Shown here in pieces: positions 15,958-22,517 of a stretch of 27,744 bases of DNA. The notes under the pieces were generated by a model. The model was not told the DNA's origin. It did not search any database and saw only the letters and a list, made by a program, of their open reading frames with translations. The stretch covers positions 1 to 27,744 of the forward strand of contig NZ_JBIYSM020000046.1 of NCBI RefSeq assembly GCF_044759095.2. The letters run 5' to 3'. Origin of the DNA: JBIYSM02 sp044759095. Its GTDB lineage: Bacteria > Bacillota > Bacilli > Brevibacillales > Brevibacillaceae. The translations under genes were made by a program, and so were the position numbers. The stretch's first letter is position 1. The number at the start of each line of letters is the position of its first letter.

Positions 15958-17184
15958 TTAATAGCAGATGTTGCCGAGTGGTACCGCTCTTCTTGCCCCC
16001 GTCACGGATGGCACGTTGCCGGGTCTGCCCATCAGCGTCTCATGCCCCAGAATGGCAAAAGCGATCGCCTCCTTGGCGTCATCCGGCACTCCAAACTGTT
16101 GGCTGGTGGTGAGTGTGACACCCGCCGGAAGCTGGTTTCGAATCATCCGGAGGAGAGTCTGGTTGTGAGCGCCGCCGCCGGAGACGATTACTTCGTCAAC
16201 ACTCGTGGAAGGAAAGACGAACTGTCGGTACGCCTGTGTGATGGTGGCGGCTGTCAACGCCGTAGCGGTAGCTGTCAGATCGGCACCCGACAGCTGCCGC
16301 TTCTCCCCTTCCGCCAGCAGCTGTTCGGCGAAAGCATGACCGTACACTTCCCGGCCGGTGCTCTTCGGCGGCAGCTGGGCGTAGTACGGATCAGCCAGGA
16401 GCTGCTGCAGCAGCTCTTCGCAGACAGTTCCGCTCGCGGCCATCTTTCCCCCCTCGTCGAAACGCTGTCTGCCCCCTGTGACGTGATGGATGATCTGATC
16501 GATCACCATGTTTCCCGGCCCGGTGTCAAATGCAAGCAGATCGTCGATACGAGCCCCTGCCGGCAGCACCGTTACATTGGCGATGCCGCCGATGTTTTGC
16601 AAAAGCCGACCCTTGAGAGGATCGCGGAACAATATGTAATCCGCGTACGGAACGAGCGGGGCTCCTTCACCGTCGGCTGCCAGATCCCTGGCCCGGAAGT
16701 TGCCCACGACCGGAATGCCCGTCCGCTCTGCCAGCGTGGACAACTCCCCGATTTGCAGCGAGGCCCGTACATCAACAGCTCCATTCGGCCCCGGGAAAGT
16801 CGTCCGTCCGGCAATGTGCCACACCGTTTGCCCATGCATGCAGAGGGCGTCCACCTCGGCAGCTCTCATGCCTGATCTCTCAAGCAGTTGCCGCACCGCT
16901 TCGGCATACCACTCGGACAAACCGAAATGGGCCGTTACCAGCTGATCCAGCCGTGCTGTCTCCACGCGGCACAGGCTCATCAACAGCTGCCGCAGCTCGT
17001 CTGAGTAGGGCAGATAGTGAAAACCCAGCAGACGCACGCCGACAATATCCTCCCGTTCGTCCGTGTGAATGGCAACCAGTGCCGCATCCACGCCATCCAG
17101 CGAGGTTCCCGACATCAATCCGACCAGCAGATGCTCCCGTTTCTCCCGGTACGCCTGCCGGTTTGGCGGTTGATTCACCGTCAT
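15958..17184 (-). CDS. anmK: Anhydro-N-acetylmuramic acid kinase
   Basis: AnmK opens the 1,6-anhydro ring of anhydro-MurNAc while phosphorylating it, giving MurNAc-6-P for MurQ. The 408-residue protein has GLMSGTSLDGVD (22-33), the FRARDLAADGEGAPLVP stretch (163-179) whose aspartate D167 is the likely catalytic base, FDTGPGNMVID (219-229) and GGGAHNQ near the C-terminus. The ATG at 17184 is chosen because GAGGAGGCG stands directly before it; the frame extends to 17268, but that region holds the promoter and the cre-like box. It is the first gene of the operon. AnmK in a Gram-positive implies that the cell meets anhydro-muropeptides, for example from lytic transglycosylases or cortex breakdown. 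Confidence 0.95.
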   Translation of the reverse strand: MTVNQPPNRQAYREKREHLLVGLMSGTSLDGVDAALVAIHTDEREDIVGVRLLGFHYLPYSDELRQLLMSLCRVETARLDQLVTAHFGLSEWYAEAVRQLLERSGMRAAEVDALCMHGQTVWHIAGRTTFPGPNGAVDVRASLQIGELSTLAERTGIPVVGNFRARDLAADGEGAPLVPYADYILFRDPLKGRLLQNIGGIANVTVLPAGARIDDLLAFDTGPGNMVIDQIIHHVTGGRQRFDEGGKMAASGTVCEELLQQLLADPYYAQLPPKSTGREVYGHAFAEQLLAEGEKRQLSGADLTATATALTAATITQAYRQFVFPSTSVDEVIVSGGGAHNQTLLRMIRNQLPAGVTLTTSQQFGVPDDAKEAIAFAILGHETLMGRPGNVPSVTGARRAVPLGNICY

Positions 17185-17198
17185 CGCCTCCTCTTTTT

Positions 17199-17213
17199 TG
17201 ATAGCGCTTACCA
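17199..17213 (-). promoter_or_regulatory. cre-like operator (CcpA) in the operon leader
   Basis: On the minus strand TGGTAAGCGCTATCA agrees with 13 of the 14 positions of the cre consensus TGNAARCGNWWWCA when aligned as GGTAAGCGCTATCA. It begins about 13 bases downstream of the predicted transcription start, a usual site for road-block repression. Carbon catabolite repression of an amino-sugar operon would make sense. A MurR/RpiR-type operator with the same AGCGCT palindrome is an alternative. Confidence 0.6.
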
Positions 17214-17232
17214 AACAGAATTTTATGAATTT

Positions 17233-17261
17233 ATTATAAGAAACAAAATTACCCCAGTCAA
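17233..17261 (-). promoter_or_regulatory. Sigma-A promoter of the anmK-glcF operon
   Basis: On the minus strand TTGACT (17256-17261), a 17-bp spacer and TATAAT (17233-17238) form a near-consensus promoter about 50 bases upstream of the anmK start. No other comparable promoter was found inside the eleven-gene run, whose genes are separated by 59 bases or fewer or overlap. Confidence 0.8.
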
Positions 17262-17312
17262 TTTCCATTTACAAAATATTGTTACATGAAAAAGATAATA
17301 GTGGGCGTTTAA

Positions 17313-17440
17313 AAAGGAGGACAAACAAAGCCAAGGTCGGCTAAGAGCGCCCCGTCCTGGGGCCACGCCGACACTTGCACGTCCTGTGCGGCGCAGCGGA
17401 GCGACGACGCAACGAAGAGATGCGACGGCAATGTTTCCCG
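17313..17440 (+). ncRNA. Twin-hairpin RNA candidate with identical GTCCT loops
   Basis: An outer stem GTCGGC (17336-17341) / GCCGAC (17367-17372) encloses a hairpin GCCCC-GTCCT-GGGGC (17349-17363). A second hairpin GCAC-GTCCT-GTGC follows (17377-17389). Both loops are complementary to AGGAC at 17318-17322, within an AAGGAGGAC stretch that has no start codon nearby. The GC content is well above the AT-rich flanks. The strand is assumed to be that of the downstream ATP-grasp gene. It could be the leader of that gene or an independent small RNA; promoter and terminator are not clear, and the 3' boundary is arbitrary. Confidence 0.45.
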
Positions 17441-17566
17441 GACTTTATAAACATCCTCTAATAAAGTGGCATTTCATCAGACCCTGTATATATTAACGTA
17501 GGAAGGAACTTCCACTTACACCTTCGCCCTGCTATACCGACTGACACCAAAAACGGGGGGCATGTT

Positions 17567-18340
17567 ATGATACCGTCATCCAAATGGAGTCTTCACAATT
17601 TCTTTTCCAGAAACCCATTGATCCGAAGCTATTTGCCCTCGACTTCCATCTATCAGCGCTCCTCTTTAGCCGAGTACCTAAACAAGTACAACACAGTCTT
17701 TATTAAACCGAGCAACAAACATATGGGAAAAGGGATCATGAAAGTATGGAAGACACAGGGCGGCTACGAATTTGTCGTAGAGCGGGGGCAATCTGTGCAC
17801 GCTTCCTCGCTGGATGAGTTGTACCAAAAAATAAACCAACACTCCGTGGCAGCGCGCTGCGTGATCCAAAAAGGGATCGATCTGGCGGAAATAGAAGGGC
17901 GTCCTTTTGACATTCGCGTGATGATGATGCGCAACGGGTTGGGGAAATGGCAATATGCCGGCATGCTGGCCAAGGTGGCGGGGCCAACCAGTGTCATAAC
18001 CAACGTGGCCCGCGGCGGCGGGTATGTAACAAAGGTGGATCGCGCCTTGATTCGTTCCAATGCCATAGAGCCCAATCAAGTCCGCCCGTTTATCCGCGAC
18101 ATGATTCGTTTGAGCTATGTGGTTTGCCGTCACTTTAACCGTTATAAACACTCGTCTCAAATCGGCATTGATTACGCTGTCGATAAAAAGGGACACCTTT
18201 CCATTATTGAAGTCAACTTCGATTTTCCTTCCCACGGGTTATTTGCCAAGCTTTCCGATCAAACCTACTATCGGACGATCAGGAGATTGGCATTTCAATA
18301 TCGAAATCGGGCGAGACGCAGGAAAATACGAAAATCCTAG
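17567..18340 (+). CDS. YheC/YheD-family ATP-grasp protein (spore coat-associated type)
   Basis: This 257-residue ATP-grasp protein resembles the YheC/YheD family found in spore formers, where members associate with the spore coat; their reaction is not established. Visible motifs are KPSNKHMGKGI (47-57, nucleotide-binding lysines and glycine loop), DIRV (115-118), NVARGGGY (146-153), and the acidic metal-binding end GIDYAVDKKGHLSIIEVNF (200-218). It is shorter than the usual 350-450 residues, lacking the N-terminal domain, but the catalytic core looks whole. The ATG follows GGGGGG at about 8 bases. It is transcribed away from the muropeptide operon; a TATATATT near 17488 could be a -10 box, but no convincing -35 was seen. 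Confidence 0.8.
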   Translation: MIPSSKWSLHNFFSRNPLIRSYLPSTSIYQRSSLAEYLNKYNTVFIKPSNKHMGKGIMKVWKTQGGYEFVVERGQSVHASSLDELYQKINQHSVAARCVIQKGIDLAEIEGRPFDIRVMMMRNGLGKWQYAGMLAKVAGPTSVITNVARGGGYVTKVDRALIRSNAIEPNQVRPFIRDMIRLSYVVCRHFNRYKHSSQIGIDYAVDKKGHLSIIEVNFDFPSHGLFAKLSDQTYYRTIRRLAFQYRNRARRRKIRKS

Positions 18341-18428
18341 GATGAATCTACTCGCCATCTCCCCGCTTGCCTAATGAACGAAATCCTCTTACAATGATTC
18401 TTACATATTTTTGTGAGGAGTATGGCCC

Positions 18429-18782
18429 GTGGTTTCCGTGGAAATGCAAGAAGATTTGCTCAAGCAGCAAAAAGAAACACTGATTTCCGTTCTGCAGTTG
18501 CATCGGCAAAAGCCTTATCTTCCTGTCTGGGGCGAGTTGTTTTGTGCTCTTCGCGACATCGCCCAGACGGCTCGAAGACTGGAGAAAGATGTGGCCGTAT
18601 ATGCTGTTCATCCGGTCGGCATGCTCTGGTATCGCTACCGCGAAGCCACATTCATCGTGGACATTCCCGATCCGGGCATCACCATTTCATTAACCGGCGA
18701 ACAGTTGATAGACTCACTGATGCAGGGCCGTTTTTCTCCCCTTTTTGACCGATCTCCGGCTTCCGCATCTGCTGAAAATTGA
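18429..18782 (+). CDS. Small protein of unknown function
   Basis: This 117-residue protein is not recognised. It starts at GTG after TGAGGAG at good spacing. It has an amphipathic helical N-terminal part rich in Leu, Gln and Arg (about 1-55), then a beta-like segment (VAVYAVHPVGMLWYRY, 56-71) and an IPDPGITISLTGEQL stretch. There is no signal peptide or membrane segment. It lies 88 bases after the ATP-grasp gene on the same strand and ends just before the 224-bp repeat. An overlapping frame in this stretch (18413-18748) has no better start and is taken as a shadow. Confidence 0.6.
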   Translation: MVSVEMQEDLLKQQKETLISVLQLHRQKPYLPVWGELFCALRDIAQTARRLEKDVAVYAVHPVGMLWYRYREATFIVDIPDPGITISLTGEQLIDSLMQGRFSPLFDRSPASASAEN

Positions 18783-18784
18783 CG

Positions 18785-19008
18785 TAAAAAAAGCTTCGAT
18801 TGAAGCCCTCTCGAAGAAGCTGGTTCTTCGTTAGAGGAAACTTTTTATGCGTTCCGGAAAGTTTATTTCAGGACGCTTTCAAACGGTGAAGCCCTTAAAC
18901 TTTCCTACACGATAAGAAAACCCAGCCGACTTAAGCGATCGCTGGTGTCGGCTGGGGCCCCGAATGCTTTCCTAGTGGCTTTATTGGATGTCCAAATTTA
19001 TACATTCC
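18785..19008 (+). repeat. 224-bp structured repeat, copy B (most complete)
   Basis: The left 129 bases (18785-18913) match 3246-3374 at 127 positions. The right 55 (18954-19008) match 89-143 at 47 positions. Between them is a perfect 10-bp hairpin CCCAGCCGAC (18921-18930) / GTCGGCTGGG (18947-18956), whose loop contains the palindrome AGCGATCGCT. It has no open frame of its own. It looks like a non-autonomous mobile element or a structured RNA gene present in several copies. The end with GGGGCCCCGAA and GGATGTCC recalls the right ends of IS605-type elements, but that resemblance is inference. Confidence 0.75.
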
Positions 19009-19016
19009 TATATACC

Positions 19017-19056
19017 AAAAAAAACGACTCTTCCGAAACAGGAAGAGTCGTTTTTG
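19017..19056. terminator. Bidirectional rho-independent terminator
   Basis: ACGACTCTTCC (19024-19034) pairs perfectly with GGAAGAGTCGT (19041-19051). TTTTT follows on the plus strand, and a run of A (T on the minus strand) precedes it. It can end both the plus-strand unit upstream and the minus-strand small gene at 19064-19255. Confidence 0.88.
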
Positions 19057-19063
19057 TCCAGCC

Positions 19064-19255
19064 TTAGAAATATCGATTTTGATAGTGCCGTTTCCCCATC
19101 TGCTTGTAAAGCAACAGGTTTAGCGCAGAAGGCTCCAACGAGGACGAATCTTTGTCTGTCGAATGTGGAATCGGAAGCAGATTGTTCATCTGCAAAAAAG
19201 CAGTCACCTCATGCGGCGTCCCTTCTATAGTCATTCCCTTGACCGTGATTTTCAT
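19064..19255 (-). CDS. Small protein of unknown function (63 aa)
   Basis: The 63-residue product begins MKITVKGMTIEGTPHEVTAF, a beta-hairpin-like start seen in many small Bacillales proteins of unknown function, then turns Ser/Leu-rich with a basic, aromatic tail. AGGGGG lies 8 bases before the ATG, and a strong terminator follows the stop. The good ribosome site and terminator are the main support; no family was recognised. It is divergent from the YmaF-like gene, with only 42 bases between the starts. Confidence 0.6.
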   Translation of the reverse strand: MKITVKGMTIEGTPHEVTAFLQMNNLLPIPHSTDKDSSSLEPSALNLLLYKQMGKRHYQNRYF

Positions 19256-19297
19256 CTCTGAATCCCCCTGGTTTTTACGGAACGATCGATTCTCCCA

Positions 19298-19762
19298 GTG
19301 AAATTATACAACCCGCTTCCCAAAAAAGATGTCACTTTCTATCGAACAAATCCATTTTTTTCTCGTCATCATTCTCCCTGGGCCCATGCCGTTTCGGACG
19401 GAGTGATTTCAGCATTACCTGTAGAGAAAAAAGAACATTCCCATAGGATCACTTTCGTTCGGTATGCCGACATCCCCGGACATATACACAGCTATTCGAC
19501 ACGAACCAGTTATGATGACAGACATCGCCATACGGTTCAAGGAAGAACCACTCCTCCATACCCAAGGATGGGGATTGGTCACGTTCATTATTACGAGGGC
19601 GTCACATCTTTTGAAGACGGGCACGTTCATTCCTTTCGCGGTTGGACGGGGCCGCCAATCCCTCTCCCCGATGGCGGCCATTATCACGAATTTGGGGGAG
19701 AAACCACCTTTAATGACGGCCATACCCATTCCTATCGGGGTAGAACCGGAGAAAACTACTGA
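19298..19762 (+). CDS. YmaF-like histidine-repeat protein
   Basis: This 154-residue protein contains a 33-residue unit repeated from residues 61, 94 and 127 (the last unit shortened). Each unit carries two HxH motifs: H62/H64, H76/H78, H95/H97, H109/H111, H128/H130, H142/H144. Between them lie GxTSFxDGH and GPPIPxPDG segments typical of YmaF-family proteins, whose function is unknown. Regularly spaced HxH pairs suggest metal binding (inference). The GTG at 19298 lacks a good ribosome site; a second GTG at 19403, after GGACGGA, would give a shorter protein keeping all repeats, so the start is uncertain. No signal peptide is seen. Confidence 0.75.
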   Translation: MKLYNPLPKKDVTFYRTNPFFSRHHSPWAHAVSDGVISALPVEKKEHSHRITFVRYADIPGHIHSYSTRTSYDDRHRHTVQGRTTPPYPRMGIGHVHYYEGVTSFEDGHVHSFRGWTGPPIPLPDGGHYHEFGGETTFNDGHTHSYRGRTGENY

Positions 19763-19797
19763 TCACTGAAAAAAGTGCTCTCTTGGTTTTTGATAGG

Positions 19798-19913
19798 AGG
19801 CGGTTTTCATTTGCGGAGCGCCTTTGCCAGCCTGCCAGCGTAGAGACGTAGACACGGGGATACTAGGGGGCGTTAGTCTCTCTTCTCCGGATGATGACAG
19901 GCTGGTTTTTTTT
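19798..19913 (+). ncRNA. Structured RNA candidate ending in a strong terminator
   Basis: A small hairpin AGGCG/CGCCT (19798-19802 with 19819-19823) precedes a long stem CCAGCCTG (19827-19834) / CAGGCTGG (19898-19905), followed by TTTTTTTT. Inside the 63-base loop AGAGAC (19842-19847) pairs with GTCTCT (19876-19881). A plain terminator would not need this nested design. It may be the 3' end of the YmaF-like transcript or a separate small RNA. The next gene is convergent, so it is not a leader of anything on the plus strand. Confidence 0.45.
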
Positions 19914-19934
19914 GCCCCTTCGAGCAAGGAGCGT

Positions 19935-21314
19935 TCACTCGGAATCTCCATTCTTGCAAAACTGGACCGCTTCCTCCCAGGTCATGGCTAAACGTGTGAT
20001 ATCTTCTTCAACAAGCTCAGTCCCGATTTGCACTTCGATAAATTCAAGCGGCGTAATCGCCTTCACTCCATGCTTTGCACCACAAGGGATTTGCAGAACA
20101 TCCCCCGTTTTTATCTGGTAGAGTTTATCGTCCAAAATAAACTCGCCAGAACCGGAAATGATGGTCCAGATTTCTTTTCTCTTGTGATGCAATTGATAGC
20201 TGATATTTTTGCCTGAAAACAACGCGATTTTTTTCGTGAGTGTTTCCATTTCTTTTTCCGTCTTGGAATGGTCCAAAACTCTGTAGGTTCCCCATCTTCG
20301 TTCTTCGTACATTGGTCTTTGCTGAACGTTGCGGATCATTTGTTTAATTCTGCTGCAATGGTTTTTGCTCGCTACCAGAATGCCATCCGGGCTTGCGGCT
20401 ACGATACTATTGGACACATCGATCACATGGATCGGATGGGGAAGCTCATTGACTACATGTGTATTGATGGAGTCATCTGAAATTTCTCCTGGACCGATGA
20501 CGTTGCTTCCAAGATGCTCTCCCAATGCATCCCAACTGCCCAAATCCTTCCAATCCCCATTGTACGGGATGACAACCGCATGACGGGCCTTTTCTGCGAC
20601 TTCCTGATCAAAACTCAATTCAGGCAGGTGTTCATATTTCGCAAGCCATTCCTCATACACGATGGGAAGTCCATTGTTTTGCAAGTGAGAAAGCATGAAC
20701 TTTATTGAAAAGGCGAATACGCCGCAATTCCACAGAGCATTCCTTTTCATCAGGCTGCTTGCATTCTGGATATCAGGCTTTTCAACGAATTGATCGACGG
20801 GGTAGTAATCAATCCCGCCGTTTCCCTTCGCAGGCACAATGTAACCGTATTGATCGGATGGATGCTTGGGATTCGTTCCGAGGAGGGCTAGATCTGCTTG
20901 GGAGTGAGAAAGGATTTCCGGGAATGTATGGAATCGTTCGAAGAATGTCGGTTCTACGAATACATCGACAGGAAGAAAACAAACAATTTCGTCCGGATTT
21001 GCCTGAAGAATGGAATGAAAATAGGCTGTGGCCAAAGCGACAGCAGTAAATGTTCCCCTTTTATAGGGTTCGCTGATGATGGGGATCCTGTCTCCGATTT
21101 GGTTTTTCATGATCTCCATTTGGCTTTCATGCGTAACGATGAAAGTAGAGGGAAGCAAGCCCACCGAGTCCAATTGTTTGCAAACTCTCTGGATCATGGA
21201 TTCACTGCCGCCGTCCGCTGTTCTTAGCAGCCTTAGAAAGATTTTGGATCGGATCTCATTGGATAGCGGCCAAAGTCTTTTTCCAGAACCACCAGATAAT
21301 AATACAACTTTCAA
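19935..21314 (-). CDS. Mannose-1-phosphate guanylyltransferase-like nucleotidyltransferase with C-terminal cupin
   Basis: This 459-residue protein is a ManC/AlgA-type enzyme. It has an N-terminal sugar-phosphate nucleotidyltransferase with GGSGKRLWPLS (8-18) and FVEKP (176-180), then a C-terminal cupin domain (HHKRKEIWTIISGSGEF, and GDVLQIPCGAKHGV) as in type II phosphomannose isomerases. It should make an NDP-sugar, classically GDP-mannose, for the two upstream glycosyltransferase genes. The start is a TTG preceded by AAAGGAGGGGTGATC, almost a perfect anti-SD complement; the ATG at 21347 that overlaps the upstream stop has no ribosome site. Some signature residues differ from the usual RPKQFL, RNTAP and LPSDH (here RSKIFL, RGTFT, LPVDV), so the substrate may not be mannose. 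Confidence 0.85.
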   Translation of the reverse strand: MKVVLLSGGSGKRLWPLSNEIRSKIFLRLLRTADGGSESMIQRVCKQLDSVGLLPSTFIVTHESQMEIMKNQIGDRIPIISEPYKRGTFTAVALATAYFHSILQANPDEIVCFLPVDVFVEPTFFERFHTFPEILSHSQADLALLGTNPKHPSDQYGYIVPAKGNGGIDYYPVDQFVEKPDIQNASSLMKRNALWNCGVFAFSIKFMLSHLQNNGLPIVYEEWLAKYEHLPELSFDQEVAEKARHAVVIPYNGDWKDLGSWDALGEHLGSNVIGPGEISDDSINTHVVNELPHPIHVIDVSNSIVAASPDGILVASKNHCSRIKQMIRNVQQRPMYEERRWGTYRVLDHSKTEKEMETLTKKIALFSGKNISYQLHHKRKEIWTIISGSGEFILDDKLYQIKTGDVLQIPCGAKHGVKAITPLEFIEVQIGTELVEEDITRLAMTWEEAVQFCKNGDSE

Positions 21315-21343
21315 GATCACCCCTCCTTTCAAAGAGGTTATAC

Positions 21344-22504
21344 TCATCGGTGTTTATTTGTCCGGATGACCTTTTCGATTGCTCGTTTCAATGCCATGCC
21401 CGCATGATTCCACGATCGTTGTCGAATATCTCTTCTGCCTTGCAGCCCTTTCCTTTTGCAAAGACCGGGATGTTGATAGGCATATCTCATCTGTCTTTTT
21501 ACGCTACGAAGATCCGCTTCCGCCCAAAGTTGTCCCTTTTGTGCAAACAAATGGCGAAAGGTACGTGCTATCGCATGTCTGCCATGCATGCGTAGAGCAG
21601 GGTTCATTAACTTATACCCTATGAAAAATGAATTTCGATCGCGCAAGAAGTCCATTTGTCCCCCCCATCGCGTAGCGATTACGGGAACACCGCTTGCCAG
21701 AGATTCGAGAAACGGCAAACCCACCCCTTCTCCCCTTGTAGGAAGAACAAATGCATGGCCAAGCCTGTATAAACCTGTAAGCTGCCCGTTATGGACATAA
21801 CGGGATAAAAGGATGACAGGAGCGGTATTCTTTGCGTGAAAACCAAGTCTTTTCCTGTAACCCAGAATTCGATTCCGAATCCATTTTTGCGTTTCATGAC
21901 GTGCGTATCCGCTTGTTTTGATTACCAAGACGACTTTGTCCTTGGGAGAAAATTCTTCCCAATAGGCCCTTAACAAGGTTTCGGGATTTTTGCGATGTTG
22001 AAAACCGAATACAGATACAAAAACGAACTTTCCGGCAGTATTTTTTAACGAGAGTTTTTTGTTGTAGGGAGTAAACCTGTTCGGATTCACTCCATGCGGG
22101 ACAATGAATATCGGGATTTTTACGCCGCTGTTGATCAATGCTCTCTTGTTGTGAAGGGAGGGTACGCAGACTGCATCAAATCGATTGATGTTGGGAAACC
22201 AATTCCTGGGGATTTTTGTCGTTTCCCAAACGGTATTCAGAACGATGCGATGAAATCTTTTTCTTGCCTGATTGATGCGAATGGTATTTGGTGTATGGTG
22301 ATAGATTAATATTTTCCGCCTGTTTTTGGCAGAGGGCCTGCTCATGAGATAGGTCAACCTTTTGTGACGGGACCTTTTCCCTTTCGCCTCCACTTTGACA
22401 GGAACGCCCAGCCGATCCAGCGCAAGCGCATATTCCCTGCTCGCTGTTCCAGTACCGCCGGCTCTAAGCACAGGACCTCTCCAGACGACTTGATCATTTG
22501 TCAT
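21344..22504 (-). CDS. GT4-type glycosyltransferase
   Basis: This 386-residue retaining glycosyltransferase transfers a sugar from a nucleotide donor. The GT-B C-terminal domain is clear: FVSVFGFQHRKNPETLLRAY for the donor-domain start, then PTRGEGVGLPFLESLASG with the two glutamates of the EX7E motif, and GVPVIATRWGGQ. The N-terminus has the RAGGTGTASREYALAL loop expected for acceptor binding. AAGGGGGTG precedes the ATG. It sits between the DUF6492-like gene (13 bases upstream) and the nucleotidyltransferase, so the three form a glycan-synthesis unit. The acceptor is unknown; cell surface or spore surface polysaccharide is possible. Confidence 0.88.
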   Translation of the reverse strand: MTNDQVVWRGPVLRAGGTGTASREYALALDRLGVPVKVEAKGKRSRHKRLTYLMSRPSAKNRRKILIYHHTPNTIRINQARKRFHRIVLNTVWETTKIPRNWFPNINRFDAVCVPSLHNKRALINSGVKIPIFIVPHGVNPNRFTPYNKKLSLKNTAGKFVFVSVFGFQHRKNPETLLRAYWEEFSPKDKVVLVIKTSGYARHETQKWIRNRILGYRKRLGFHAKNTAPVILLSRYVHNGQLTGLYRLGHAFVLPTRGEGVGLPFLESLASGVPVIATRWGGQMDFLRDRNSFFIGYKLMNPALRMHGRHAIARTFRHLFAQKGQLWAEADLRSVKRQMRYAYQHPGLCKRKGLQGRRDIRQRSWNHAGMALKRAIEKVIRTNKHR

Positions 22505-22517
22505 CGTACACCCCCTT

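Noticed and set aside
17185..17268. N-terminal extension of the anmK frame
   Set aside because: It would overlap the promoter and cre-like box, while the ATG at 17184 has GAGGAGGCG directly before it.
18785..19008. Known riboswitch, 6S RNA, tmRNA or RNase P RNA in the repeat
   Set aside because: None of the conserved cores of these RNAs was recognised, and the element stands after genes rather than before them.
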